Shown: positions 15,429 through 21,676 of the stretch, piece by piece | Position numbering within the stretch: position 1 is the stretch's first letter | Layout: every line of letters begins with the position of its first letter | Assembly (NCBI GenBank): GCA_903930035.1 | Contig: CAIYXG010000434.1 | Coordinates: 1-21,676 of the forward strand | From: an uncultured Actinomycetes bacterium | GTDB taxonomy: Bacteria; Actinomycetota; Acidimicrobiia; Acidimicrobiales; Microtrichaceae | Length of the DNA: 21,676 bases | Direction: 5' to 3' | Translations under genes and position numbers: made by a program | Notes under the pieces: generated by a model | What the model saw: only the letters and a program-made list of their open reading frames with translations | The model's database searches: none | What the model was told of the DNA's origin: nothing

Positions 15429-17267
15429 GTGGTCGCAACCCGCACAGTGATCCTCGGCGTGAGCTGCGACTACCACGACGCCGCGGCGGCCGTCGTCGTC
15501 GACGGTGTCGTGGTCGCGGCGGTCGAGGAGGAGCGCTGCTCGCGGGTCAAGCACGACGCCCGGCTCCCGGTAGGCGCCGTCGAGGCCTGTCTGGAGCTGG
15601 CCGGCGTGGGGGCGGACCAGGTCGACCACGTCGCCTTCTACGAGAAGCCCCTCACCGTGCTGGCGCGGTACCTCGCCTCCCGCCAGCGCTCGGGGCCCCG
15701 AGGCGCTCGGTCGTTCCGCCACGACGTCCCGACCCTGATCTCCACCAACCTGATGGTCGGGTACCGCCTGCGGCGGCTGCTCCGCGACCTGGGCGCCGGG
15801 CGGCCGCCGGTGGTGGAGTACGTCGAGCACCACCGCAGCCACGCGGCCGCCGCGTTCTTCCCGTCGCCGTTCGACTCGGCCGCGGTCCTCACGATGGACG
15901 GGATCGGCGAGTGGTCGACCGCCACGGTGGCACGCGCCCACCGCAACCGCATCGAGGTCCTGGAGGAGATGCGGTACCCGCACTCGCTCGGGCTCCTCTA
16001 CTCGTTCGTCACGGCGTGGTGCGGGTTCGAGCCCAACGACGGCGAGTACAAGCTGATGGGCCTCGCGCCCTACGGCACGCCGCGGTTCCGCGACGCCCTG
16101 GACGCGCTCGCCCGGCCCACCGGCGCCGGGGGCCTGCAGGTCGACGCACGCCGCCTCCGCTGGTTCGACCCCTCTGCCCTGCAGGACCCCGGGCTCGCCG
16201 AGCTCCTCGGCGGACCGCCGCGGACCGCCGACGCGCCGTTCGGCGAGCGGGAGGCCGACCTGGCGGCGTCGGCCCAGGCCCTGGCCGAGGACGTGATGCT
16301 GGGCGCGGCCCGACGGGCCTTCGAGCTCACGGACGAGTCGTCGCTCTGCATGGCCGGCGGCGTCGCGCTCAACTGCGTGGCCAACGGCCGGATCCTGCGC
16401 GAGGGCCCGTTCGACGACCTCTGGGTGCAGCCGGCCGCCGGGGACGGCGGCAGTGCCGTGGGTGCGGCGCTCTCGCTCTGGCACGAGGGGCTGGACCGCC
16501 ACCGGCCGCTGCGGTCGGACCGGTCGGGGCCCGACGCCATGTCCGGCGGCTACCTGGGTCCTGCGGCGTCTGCGGCCGACGTGGCGTCGGCGCTCGACGA
16601 GGCTGGCCTCACCGGCACGGCGGCGGTGGACGAGGACGCGCTCCTCACGACCGTCGCGCAGCGGCTCGCCGACGGCGAGGTGGTCGGGTGGTTCCAGGGC
16701 AGGGCCGAGTTCGGCCCACGGGCGCTCGGCAACCGGTCGATCCTGGCGGACCCCCGCGACCCCACGCTGCGGACCCGGCTCAACGTCCGCGTCAAGGGCA
16801 GGGAGTCCTTCCGGCCGTTCGCACCGGCCGTCATGGCCGAGCACGCCGGCGAGTGGTTCGAGCTCGACCACGCCTCGCCCTACATGCTGGTCGTGGCGCC
16901 CGTGCGGGCCGAGCATCTCCTGCCGGTGGCGCACGAGCCGGACGACGTCCTGGCCCGCTCGGCGGTGCCGCGCTCGACCGTGCCCGCCTGCACCCACGTC
17001 GACGGGTCGGCCCGGGTCCAGACGGTCACTGCGGAGTCCAACCCGCGCTTCTACGCGCTGCTCGCAAGGTTCTACGAGCTCACCGGCTGCCCCATGCTGG
17101 TCAACACCTCGTTCAACCTGGCAGGCGAGCCGATCGTGCAGACGCCCGCGCAGGCGGTCCGCACGGCCCGCGAGGGCGGCATGGACCTGCTGGTGCTGGG
17201 CGACACCCTGGTGGAGGGCGACGACCTGCAGCGCGGCGCGGACGACGCCCACGAGGTGGTCGCATGA
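15429..17267 (+). CDS. NodU/TobZ-type O-carbamoyltransferase (plus arm)
   Basis: This 612 aa enzyme is a diverged paralogue of the one at 13532-15310. Hallmarks are GVSCDYHDAAAAVVV (10-24), the metal-binding HHRSH (134-138), DGIGEW (157-162), GEYKLMGLAPYG, MAGGVALNCVANGRIL, GWFQGRAEFGPRALGNRS, SFRPFAPAVM, SARVQTV and VNTSFN. Both the carbamoyl-adenylate-forming and the transferring domains look complete. The start is GTG 15429, five bases after GGGGGAG; GTG 15423 overlaps that site and TTG 15402 is unlikely. Its end overlaps the SGNH gene in an ATGA, so it is the first gene of a three-gene operon. Sequence differences from the other copy in the region between the two domains suggest a different acceptor or position. 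A TobZ-like antibiotic role is possible, but the surrounding glycan genes argue for envelope decoration. Confidence 0.93.
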   Translation: MVATRTVILGVSCDYHDAAAAVVVDGVVVAAVEEERCSRVKHDARLPVGAVEACLELAGVGADQVDHVAFYEKPLTVLARYLASRQRSGPRGARSFRHDVPTLISTNLMVGYRLRRLLRDLGAGRPPVVEYVEHHRSHAAAAFFPSPFDSAAVLTMDGIGEWSTATVARAHRNRIEVLEEMRYPHSLGLLYSFVTAWCGFEPNDGEYKLMGLAPYGTPRFRDALDALARPTGAGGLQVDARRLRWFDPSALQDPGLAELLGGPPRTADAPFGEREADLAASAQALAEDVMLGAARRAFELTDESSLCMAGGVALNCVANGRILREGPFDDLWVQPAAGDGGSAVGAALSLWHEGLDRHRPLRSDRSGPDAMSGGYLGPAASAADVASALDEAGLTGTAAVDEDALLTTVAQRLADGEVVGWFQGRAEFGPRALGNRSILADPRDPTLRTRLNVRVKGRESFRPFAPAVMAEHAGEWFELDHASPYMLVVAPVRAEHLLPVAHEPDDVLARSAVPRSTVPACTHVDGSARVQTVTAESNPRFYALLARFYELTGCPMLVNTSFNLAGEPIVQTPAQAVRTAREGGMDLLVLGDTLVEGDDLQRGADDAHEVVA

Positions 17268-19084
17268 ACGTGACGCCCCGGCAGGGGGTGGTCCTCACCG
17301 GCCTCGTCATCGGCACGACGGCAGTGGCCCGGTCGTGGCCCGGCTTCCTCCCCGAGTTCACCGCGGGCGCGCTGGCGGTCGCCGGCGTCGCCGTGGTGGC
17401 CACCGCCGCGCTCGCGTGGTGCGCCCGGCGCGACCTCCACCCGGCCACCACGTTCGTGGTCGCCGTGCTCGCGGCGGCAGCCACCAGGGCGGTCGGCGGG
17501 AAGCTGCCCGCCCTGTGGGTCCTGGTGACGACCGTGGTCGCGCCGTGGGCGCTCATGGACCGACCGCCGTGGCGGGGCCTCCCCCGTTGCGACCCCGCCT
17601 CCCGTGGTCCTGTCCTGGGGTTCAGCCTCCTGGCCACCTACCTGGCCACCAAGGAGGGGCAGTCGATCGTCGTGATGACGGCACTGGTCGGCATCGTCAC
17701 GCTCTTCACCCTCCTCGGGGCGTTCGCCCCGCGGGTGGTCCGCGGGTTCGTCCGGCTGGTGGACCTGGTCGTCGCCAAGCTCGCCGGCGGACTCGTGGCG
17801 CTGGTCATGTTCGTGGTCTGGGCGGCCGTCGCCCTCGTCCCCTGGCTGCTCCGGTGGAACCCGACCTGGGCGCCGGCCGACCCCCGCACCGGCTGGGTCC
17901 GCCGCCGCCACAGCGAGCCCGAGCCGACCCGCATGTGGGTCCGGGACGCCTTCCGGGTGCCGCTGTTCGCCGCCCACCGCGTGCGGAGCGCGGCCACGAC
18001 GGTGCTCGGGCTCGCCGTGGTGGCCGGTCTGGTCGCCGGCACCGTCTCGCTGATCGGCGCGCTCTCCCCCGACCCGCCCGAGACGGTCGCGCCGCCGATG
18101 GGGGCCGAGGACACCACGGCGGGCAAGGCGGTCAAGTCGAGCCCGTGGTTCCAGTCGCTCAGCGACGCCAGCGAGCGGATGTACCGGGAGTCGCAGTTCT
18201 CGCAGTTCGTGGGGCTGCGCCTCGGCGACCTGCGGTCGCCGTACCTCAACATCGTCGACGAGGAACGCCGGTCGTGGGTCCCGACCACCGGCGCCTGCGC
18301 CGACCTGCCGGAGGTCTGGATGTTCGGCGGCTCCACCGTCTTCGGCGTGGGCCAGCGCGACGACTACACCATCGCCTCTGCGGTCGCCCGGGCCGCCGCG
18401 GCCAACGGCACCCCGGTCCGGGTGCGCAGCTTCGGCGTGCCGGGGGACGTGGCGTGGCAGGAGAACCGCCGGCTCGAGCTCATGCTGCAGTCCCGCGACC
18501 GTGCGCCCGACGCGGTCGTCTTCTACGACGGCTACAACGACCTGGAGTACACCTCGGGCCTCCGGTGGTCCGACCGGGGCGGCGTGGGCGACCCCATCGG
18601 GCCGCTCGACCGGCTGCACATGCCGGTGCTCGACAAGCTCGGGGCCATCGCCGACGGCGACGAGTACGTCGTGAAGGTGCCGCGGACCGACACCCGGAAC
18701 CCGCGTGCACCGGCAGTGCTGGGCCTCCAGGCGGCGGCGCAGTACCAGGCCGCCGAGGCCGAGGCCGCCACGCTGCTCGGGGCGCGCGGCATCCCGTACG
18801 TCCGGTTCAACCAGCCGACGCTGCGGTCCCGGGCCACGCCGGTCGACGGCGAGTTCGAGGTCTCCCCGGAGGACCGCACGATGTACGCCGCGTTCCGCTC
18901 GGCGCTGCCGGAAGGGACGATCGACCTCTCCGGACTGTTCGACGGCACCCCGGAGCCGGTCTACGTCGACCAGGTCCACACCGAGGAGGCGACCAACGAC
19001 CAGATCGCCCGGGCGGTGCTGCTGGGCCTGGCCCAGCGTGCGCCGTCGGTCATGAAGAAGGCAGGGCAGCAGCAGTGCTCCTAG
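17264..19084 (+). CDS. Membrane protein: multi-TM/SxtJ-like region fused to SGNH hydrolase domain (copy 3)
   Basis: This 606 aa protein has several N-terminal helices (about 8-22, 33-52, 61-75, 82-98, 117-153), an SxtJ-like block (about 153-215, APRVVRGFVRLVDL then a helix then LLRWNPTWAPADPRTGWVRR), a further helix at 245-266 and an SGNH domain. Catalytic elements are Ser357 in MFGGSTVFG, Gly394 in GVPGD, Asn425 in YDGYND, and Asp569/His572 in VDQVH. It lacks the CDC motif and most cysteines of the two minus-arm copies and is much more diverged, so the arms are not a recent copy of each other. ATG 17264 overlaps the carbamoyltransferase stop by 4 bases. The active site probably lies outside the membrane; the preceding carbamoyltransferase is cytosolic, so the two may act on opposite faces in one pathway. 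Substrate unknown. Confidence 0.8.
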   Translation: MNVTPRQGVVLTGLVIGTTAVARSWPGFLPEFTAGALAVAGVAVVATAALAWCARRDLHPATTFVVAVLAAAATRAVGGKLPALWVLVTTVVAPWALMDRPPWRGLPRCDPASRGPVLGFSLLATYLATKEGQSIVVMTALVGIVTLFTLLGAFAPRVVRGFVRLVDLVVAKLAGGLVALVMFVVWAAVALVPWLLRWNPTWAPADPRTGWVRRRHSEPEPTRMWVRDAFRVPLFAAHRVRSAATTVLGLAVVAGLVAGTVSLIGALSPDPPETVAPPMGAEDTTAGKAVKSSPWFQSLSDASERMYRESQFSQFVGLRLGDLRSPYLNIVDEERRSWVPTTGACADLPEVWMFGGSTVFGVGQRDDYTIASAVARAAAANGTPVRVRSFGVPGDVAWQENRRLELMLQSRDRAPDAVVFYDGYNDLEYTSGLRWSDRGGVGDPIGPLDRLHMPVLDKLGAIADGDEYVVKVPRTDTRNPRAPAVLGLQAAAQYQAAEAEAATLLGARGIPYVRFNQPTLRSRATPVDGEFEVSPEDRTMYAAFRSALPEGTIDLSGLFDGTPEPVYVDQVHTEEATNDQIARAVLLGLAQRAPSVMKKAGQQQCS

Positions 19085-19242
19085 TGCACGAGGTGCTCCG
19101 GGTCCTGGGCCAGACGCTGCGCTACGCGTTCGCCACCCGTCGGGTGGGGATCGTGGTCGTCCTCGTGCTCACGGCCGTGGCCGTGCTGCTCTCGTTCACG
19201 GTCGTCAAGGTCGCGCCGGTCGTCTTCTACCCGTTCCTCTGA
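19075..19242 (+). CDS. Small DUF5989-like (SxtK-like) membrane protein (plus arm)
   Basis: This 55 aa protein begins with LLVHEVLRVLGQTLRYAFATRR, an amphipathic helix with a basic end, then has one membrane helix (about 24-46) and the ending VAPVVFYPFL. The arrangement and the P..FYP.L ending parallel the 61 aa protein at 11275-11460 and the DUF5989 family. GTG 19075 (AGGGCAG upstream) overlaps the SGNH gene by 10 bases; GTG 19084, overlapping by one base, is the alternative. It completes the plus arm: carbamoyltransferase, SxtJ-like/SGNH, DUF5989-like. Such short overlapping genes are often missed in annotation. Confidence 0.7.
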   Translation: MLLVHEVLRVLGQTLRYAFATRRVGIVVVLVLTAVAVLLSFTVVKVAPVVFYPFL

Positions 19243-19275
19243 CCCGGCGGGCCGGCGACGGTCCGCGCCGCCGGG
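19243..19275 (+). terminator. Candidate GC-rich hairpin terminator after the plus arm
   Basis: CCCGGCGG (19243-19250) pairs perfectly with CCGCCGGG (19268-19275) around a 17 nt loop that is itself GC-rich. It begins immediately after the stop of the last plus-arm gene. There is no U-tract, which is common in high-GC actinobacteria, so termination is plausible but not proven. Confidence 0.45.
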
Positions 19276-19324
19276 CGCAGCGCACCATCGACTCGCACGG
19301 CCCGATGGGCCACACTCTCTGCCG

Positions 19325-19918
19325 ATGGACGACCAGCCGGGCACCCGGGCCGCCGAGGCGGCGCTCGACGAGCACCTCGAGGTGCTGGCCGCGTCGCGTG
19401 CGGTCGTCGTGGACGGCGTCGTCGCGCTCACGGCCGAGATCCTCCGCACGGTCAGGGCCGGCGGCACGGTCCTGGTCGCCGGCAACGGCGGCAGCGCGGC
19501 CGACGCGGGCCACTTCGTGGCCGAGCTGGTGGGCCGCTACGAGCACGACCGTGCCGCAGTCCGCGCCGTGTGCCTGGGGGCGTCGACCCCCACGCTGACC
19601 GCCGTGTCCAACGACTACGGCTACGAGCGGGCCCTGGCCCGGGAGGTCGAGGCGCTGGCCCGGCCCGGGGACCTGCTGGTGGCGATCAGCACGAGCGGCC
19701 GGTCGGCCAACGTCCTGGCGGCCGCCGACGCCGCCACGGCCGCCGGGTGCACGGTCGTCGGCCTCACGGGGGCCGGCGGGGGCGAGCTCGCCGGGCGGTG
19801 CCGCACGACGGTCGAGGTGGCCTCCTCCTCCACGCCGCGCGTCCAGGAGGTCCACGCCCTGGTCCTGCACGCCGTGGCCCGGGCCGTCGAGGAGCAGGTG
19901 CAGGCCGACGGGTCCTGA
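19325..19918 (+). CDS. gmhA: Sedoheptulose 7-phosphate isomerase
   Basis: This 197 aa SIS-domain protein catalyses the first step of ADP-heptose synthesis, sedoheptulose 7-phosphate to D-glycero-D-manno-heptose 7-phosphate. The phosphosugar-binding motifs are GNGGSAADA (53-61) and ISTSGRSANV (121-130). The metal and catalytic residues known in E. coli and Burkholderia GmhA (His61, Glu65, Gln172, His180, from memory) appear at His63, Glu67, Gln174 and His182, a constant offset of two, which separates it from other SIS isomerases. Length matches the usual 190-200 aa. ATG 19325 has no purine-rich ribosome site; TCGACT and CACACT upstream could be a poor promoter placing transcription start close to the ATG, so leaderless expression is possible. 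It lies 18 kb from hldD, with the glycan and carbamoyltransferase genes in between. Confidence 0.92.
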   Translation: MDDQPGTRAAEAALDEHLEVLAASRAVVVDGVVALTAEILRTVRAGGTVLVAGNGGSAADAGHFVAELVGRYEHDRAAVRAVCLGASTPTLTAVSNDYGYERALAREVEALARPGDLLVAISTSGRSANVLAAADAATAAGCTVVGLTGAGGGELAGRCRTTVEVASSSTPRVQEVHALVLHAVARAVEEQVQADGS

Positions 19919-19925
19919 CGAGGAC

Positions 19926-19953
19926 TTGACAAAGTGACACTTTAAGTTACTTT
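19926..19953 (+). promoter_or_regulatory. Promoter of the tetR-alkB operon, probably leaderless
   Basis: A perfect TTGACA -35 (19926-19931) is followed by a 16 bp spacer and TACTTT (19948-19953) as -10. Transcription should start about 7 bases later, at or next to the A of the ATG at 19961. No ribosome binding site is present, in agreement with a leaderless mRNA. The stretch is AT-rich compared with everything around it. Confidence 0.7.
19931..19943. promoter_or_regulatory. Operator palindrome 1
   Basis: AAAGTG-A-CACTTT is a perfect 13 bp palindrome that starts at the last base of the -35 and fills the spacer. Its position between promoter elements fits repression by the downstream TetR protein. 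Binding is inferred. Confidence 0.55.
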
Positions 19954-19959
19954 GTAACT
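19945..19959. promoter_or_regulatory. Operator palindrome 2
   Basis: AGTTAC-TTT-GTAACT is a perfect inverted repeat with a 3 bp centre; it covers the -10 and ends two bases before the start codon. It shares AGT-type half-site content with palindrome 1, so two TetR dimers may bind side by side. Binding is inferred. Confidence 0.6.
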
Positions 19960-19960
19960 C

Positions 19961-20551
19961 ATGACCGAGGCCGCTGTCCCCCAACGCCTGCTCGACGCCG
20001 CGCTGGAGGCCGCCACCATCCACGGGATCGCCAAGCTGTCGATGGGCGACGTCGCCCGCCGCGCCGAGCTGTCCCGCCAGACGCTCTACCGGCACTTCCC
20101 GTCCAAGGACGCGCTCGTTGCCGCGGTCGTCACGGCGGAGACCACCCAGCTCATCGAGCAGGTGGTCGCCGCAGCGGTGCAGGAGACCGAGCCGCAGGCC
20201 TCGCTCGAGGCCGGCCTGCTGGCGGCCCTCACTGTGCTCCGCGACCACCCGCTGCTGGACCGGCTCGTGCGCACGGAGCCGGAGGCGCTGCTCCCGCTGC
20301 TCACCACCGACACCAGCCCCGTCATGGTCCAGGTGCGCGGGGTGGTGGAGGCGATCCTCGCCGAGGGCAGCCCGGACCTGACCACGGACGCGGTGGCGCT
20401 GCGCCGGTTCGCCGACGTCGTCACCCGGCTGCTCATCTCCTACGCCGTCAGCGCGCCCGACGACCCGCCGGAGGTCGTCGCCCACTACCTGTCCACCTTC
20501 CTCGTCCACGGCGCCGTCGCGTCGGGCACCCCGTTGGAGGCCACCCCATGA
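19961..20551 (+). CDS. TetR/AcrR family transcriptional regulator
   Basis: This 196 aa protein has the TetR N-terminal DNA-binding domain: LLDAALEAATIHGIAKLSMGDVARRA (split as helices 1-2, about residues 10-35) then the recognition helix in AELSRQTLYRHFPSKDALVAAVV (about 35-57). The C-terminal ligand domain is variable, as usual in the family. ATG 19961 lies directly at the expected transcription start, downstream of two palindromes, so autorepression is likely. Its stop overlaps the alkB start in an ATGA, so the regulator and monooxygenase form one operon. The probable effector is an alkane, a fatty acid or an acyl-CoA (inference from neighbour). There is no sign that it controls the glycan genes. 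Confidence 0.9.
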   Translation: MTEAAVPQRLLDAALEAATIHGIAKLSMGDVARRAELSRQTLYRHFPSKDALVAAVVTAETTQLIEQVVAAAVQETEPQASLEAGLLAALTVLRDHPLLDRLVRTEPEALLPLLTTDTSPVMVQVRGVVEAILAEGSPDLTTDAVALRRFADVVTRLLISYAVSAPDDPPEVVAHYLSTFLVHGAVASGTPLEATP

Positions 20552-21676
20552 AGACACTCACCACCACCGTCGACGGCACCGAGGTCCGCTGGCGCGACAA
20601 GAAGCGCTACCTGTGGATGCTCGGACTCATCGTCCCCCTGCTCCCGTTCGGCGCGGCGGACTGGGTGAAGGACTCCGGCTGGGCCGGGTTCTGGTGGTCC
20701 GGGCCCGTGTTCATCCTGGTCGTCATCCCCCTGGTCGACTGGATCTTCGGGACCGACCGGTCCAACCCGCCCGACTGGGCCGTCGACCAGCTCGCCGACG
20801 ACCGCTACTACCGCTGGTGCACGTACCTGTTCCTGCCGCTGCAGTACGCAGGTCTGGTCTTCGCCTGCTGGGTCGTGTCCACGAAGGACCTCTCGCTGGT
20901 CAGCCAGCTCGGCTACGCGTTCACGGTCGGCACCGTCGCCGGCGTGGCCATCAACACGGCGCACGAGCTGGGCCACAAGAGCGTCAAGGCCGAGCGGCGG
21001 CTGGCCAAGCTGGCGCTCGCGCAGTCGGGCTACGGCCACTTCTACGTCGAGCACAACCGCGGCCACCACAACCGGGTCGCCACCCCGGAGGACCCGGCGA
21101 GCAGCCGCCTGGGCGAGTCGTTCTGGGAGTTCCTCCCCCGCACCGTCGTCGGCTCGGCGCGGTCGGCGTGGGAGCTCGAGGCCCGACGGCTGCGCGCGCA
21201 GGGCAAGAAGGTCTGGGGCACCGACAACGACGTGCTCACGGCCTGGTCCATGACGGTCGTGCTGTTCGTCGGCCTGACCGCAGTGTTCGGGTGGGTCGTG
21301 CTGCCGTTCCTGGTGGTCCAGGCGGTGTTCGGGTTCTCGCTGCTCGAGGTCGTCAACTACCTGGAGCACTACGGGCTGCTCCGCCAGAAGGACGCCAACG
21401 GCCGGTACGAGCGGTGCCAGCCGGAGCACTCGTGGAACTCGAACCACGTGGCGTCGAACGTCGTGCTCTACCAGCTCGAGCGCCACAGCGACCACCATGC
21501 GCACCCCACCCGCCGGTACCAGGCGCTCCGCCACTTCGAGGAGTCGCCGCAGCTGCCCTCGGGCTACGGGCTCATGCTCGGCCTGGCCTACCTGCCGCCG
21601 GTCTGGCGCCGGGTCATGGACCGCCGGGTGCTGGCCCACTACGACGGCGACGTGACCCTGGCCAACATCCACCCGC
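20548..21676 (+). CDS. alkB: Alkane 1-monooxygenase (3'-truncated)
   Basis: This is the first 376 residues of a membrane non-haem diiron hydroxylase that oxidises the terminal carbon of medium- to long-chain alkanes, using electrons from rubredoxin. All histidine boxes are present: HELGHK (139-144), EHNRGHH (168-174), the AlkB-specific NYLEHYGL (270-277) and LERHSDHHAHP (310-320; the usual form is LQRHSDHHA, so Gln is Glu here). About six hydrophobic segments are visible. The reading frame is open to the window end, so the C-terminus and any fused rubredoxin domain are outside. ATG 20548 overlaps the tetR stop by 4 bases. The full set of His boxes and the NYxEHYG motif favour AlkB over fatty-acid desaturases or xylene monooxygenases. 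Confidence 0.95.
   Translation, partial: MKTLTTTVDGTEVRWRDKKRYLWMLGLIVPLLPFGAADWVKDSGWAGFWWSGPVFILVVIPLVDWIFGTDRSNPPDWAVDQLADDRYYRWCTYLFLPLQYAGLVFACWVVSTKDLSLVSQLGYAFTVGTVAGVAINTAHELGHKSVKAERRLAKLALAQSGYGHFYVEHNRGHHNRVATPEDPASSRLGESFWEFLPRTVVGSARSAWELEARRLRAQGKKVWGTDNDVLTAWSMTVVLFVGLTAVFGWVVLPFLVVQAVFGFSLLEVVNYLEHYGLLRQKDANGRYERCQPEHSWNSNHVASNVVLYQLERHSDHHAHPTRRYQALRHFEESPQLPSGYGLMLGLAYLPPVWRRVMDRRVLAHYDGDVTLANIHP

Noticed and set aside
13493..17263. Long open frame on the plus strand running into the third SGNH gene
   Set aside because: It is antisense to the first carbamoyltransferase and out of frame with the second, has Arg/Pro/Gly-rich low-complexity translation and no recognisable domain. 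It results from absence of stops in GC-rich DNA; only 17264-19084 of this frame is real.
13532..17267. Saxitoxin-type or antibiotic biosynthetic cluster
   Set aside because: Carbamoyltransferase, SxtJ-like and SxtK-like genes recall sxtI-J-K, but no polyketide synthase, amidinotransferase or other pathway gene is present. The neighbours are glycan genes.
19243..19324. Small RNA or attachment site between the plus arm and gmhA
   Set aside because: Only a GC hairpin is visible; there is no tRNA end, direct repeat or integrase to support an attachment site.

Overview
The window is very GC-rich, coding-dense DNA with frequent GTG starts and many 1-8 nt gene overlaps. This fits a high-GC actinomycete (Actinomycetota). 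An environmental lineage such as Acidimicrobiia is possible, but no rRNA or marker gene is present to prove it. I find no tRNA, rRNA, CRISPR array, insertion sequence or integrase.

Layout, left to right. (1) 2-1316: the end of an ADP-heptose synthase nucleotidyltransferase and a complete ADP-heptose 6-epimerase (hldE end, hldD). (2) 1330-7889: an envelope-glycan block with an ALG5-like polyprenyl-phosphate glycosyltransferase, two paralogous GT-C membrane glycosyltransferases, a membrane-associated GT2 and a radical SAM/SPASM-like enzyme. Three of these (GT-C, radical SAM, GT2) form one tightly coupled minus-strand operon. (3) 8078-9331: a GT9 (heptosyltransferase-family) enzyme. (4) 9341-19242: the most striking part, two divergent arms starting from a shared promoter region near 15.38 kb. 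Each arm has a NodU/TobZ-type O-carbamoyltransferase, one or two large membrane proteins that join a multi-TM/SxtJ-like region to a complete SGNH hydrolase domain, and a 55-61 aa DUF5989-like (SxtK-like) membrane protein. The minus arm has a duplicated SGNH gene. (5) 19325-19918: gmhA, the first enzyme of the heptose pathway. (6) 19926-21676: an unrelated cassette, a TetR regulator with a near-consensus, apparently leaderless promoter and two palindromic operators, overlapping a typical alkane 1-monooxygenase (alkB) that runs off the window.

Working model (inference): gmhA, hldE and hldD supply ADP-heptose and the GT9 transfers heptose. The ALG5-like enzyme charges polyprenyl phosphate for the GT-C enzymes outside the membrane. 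The two carbamoyltransferases decorate a sugar of the same glycan in the cytoplasm, and the membrane-anchored SGNH enzymes add, remove or exchange acyl or carbamoyl esters outside. Carbamoylated heptose has a precedent in the Pseudomonas LPS core (WapO family), but a heptose pathway coupled to twin carbamoyltransferase/SxtJ-SGNH/DUF5989 modules in a probable Gram-positive would be an unusual envelope-modification system.
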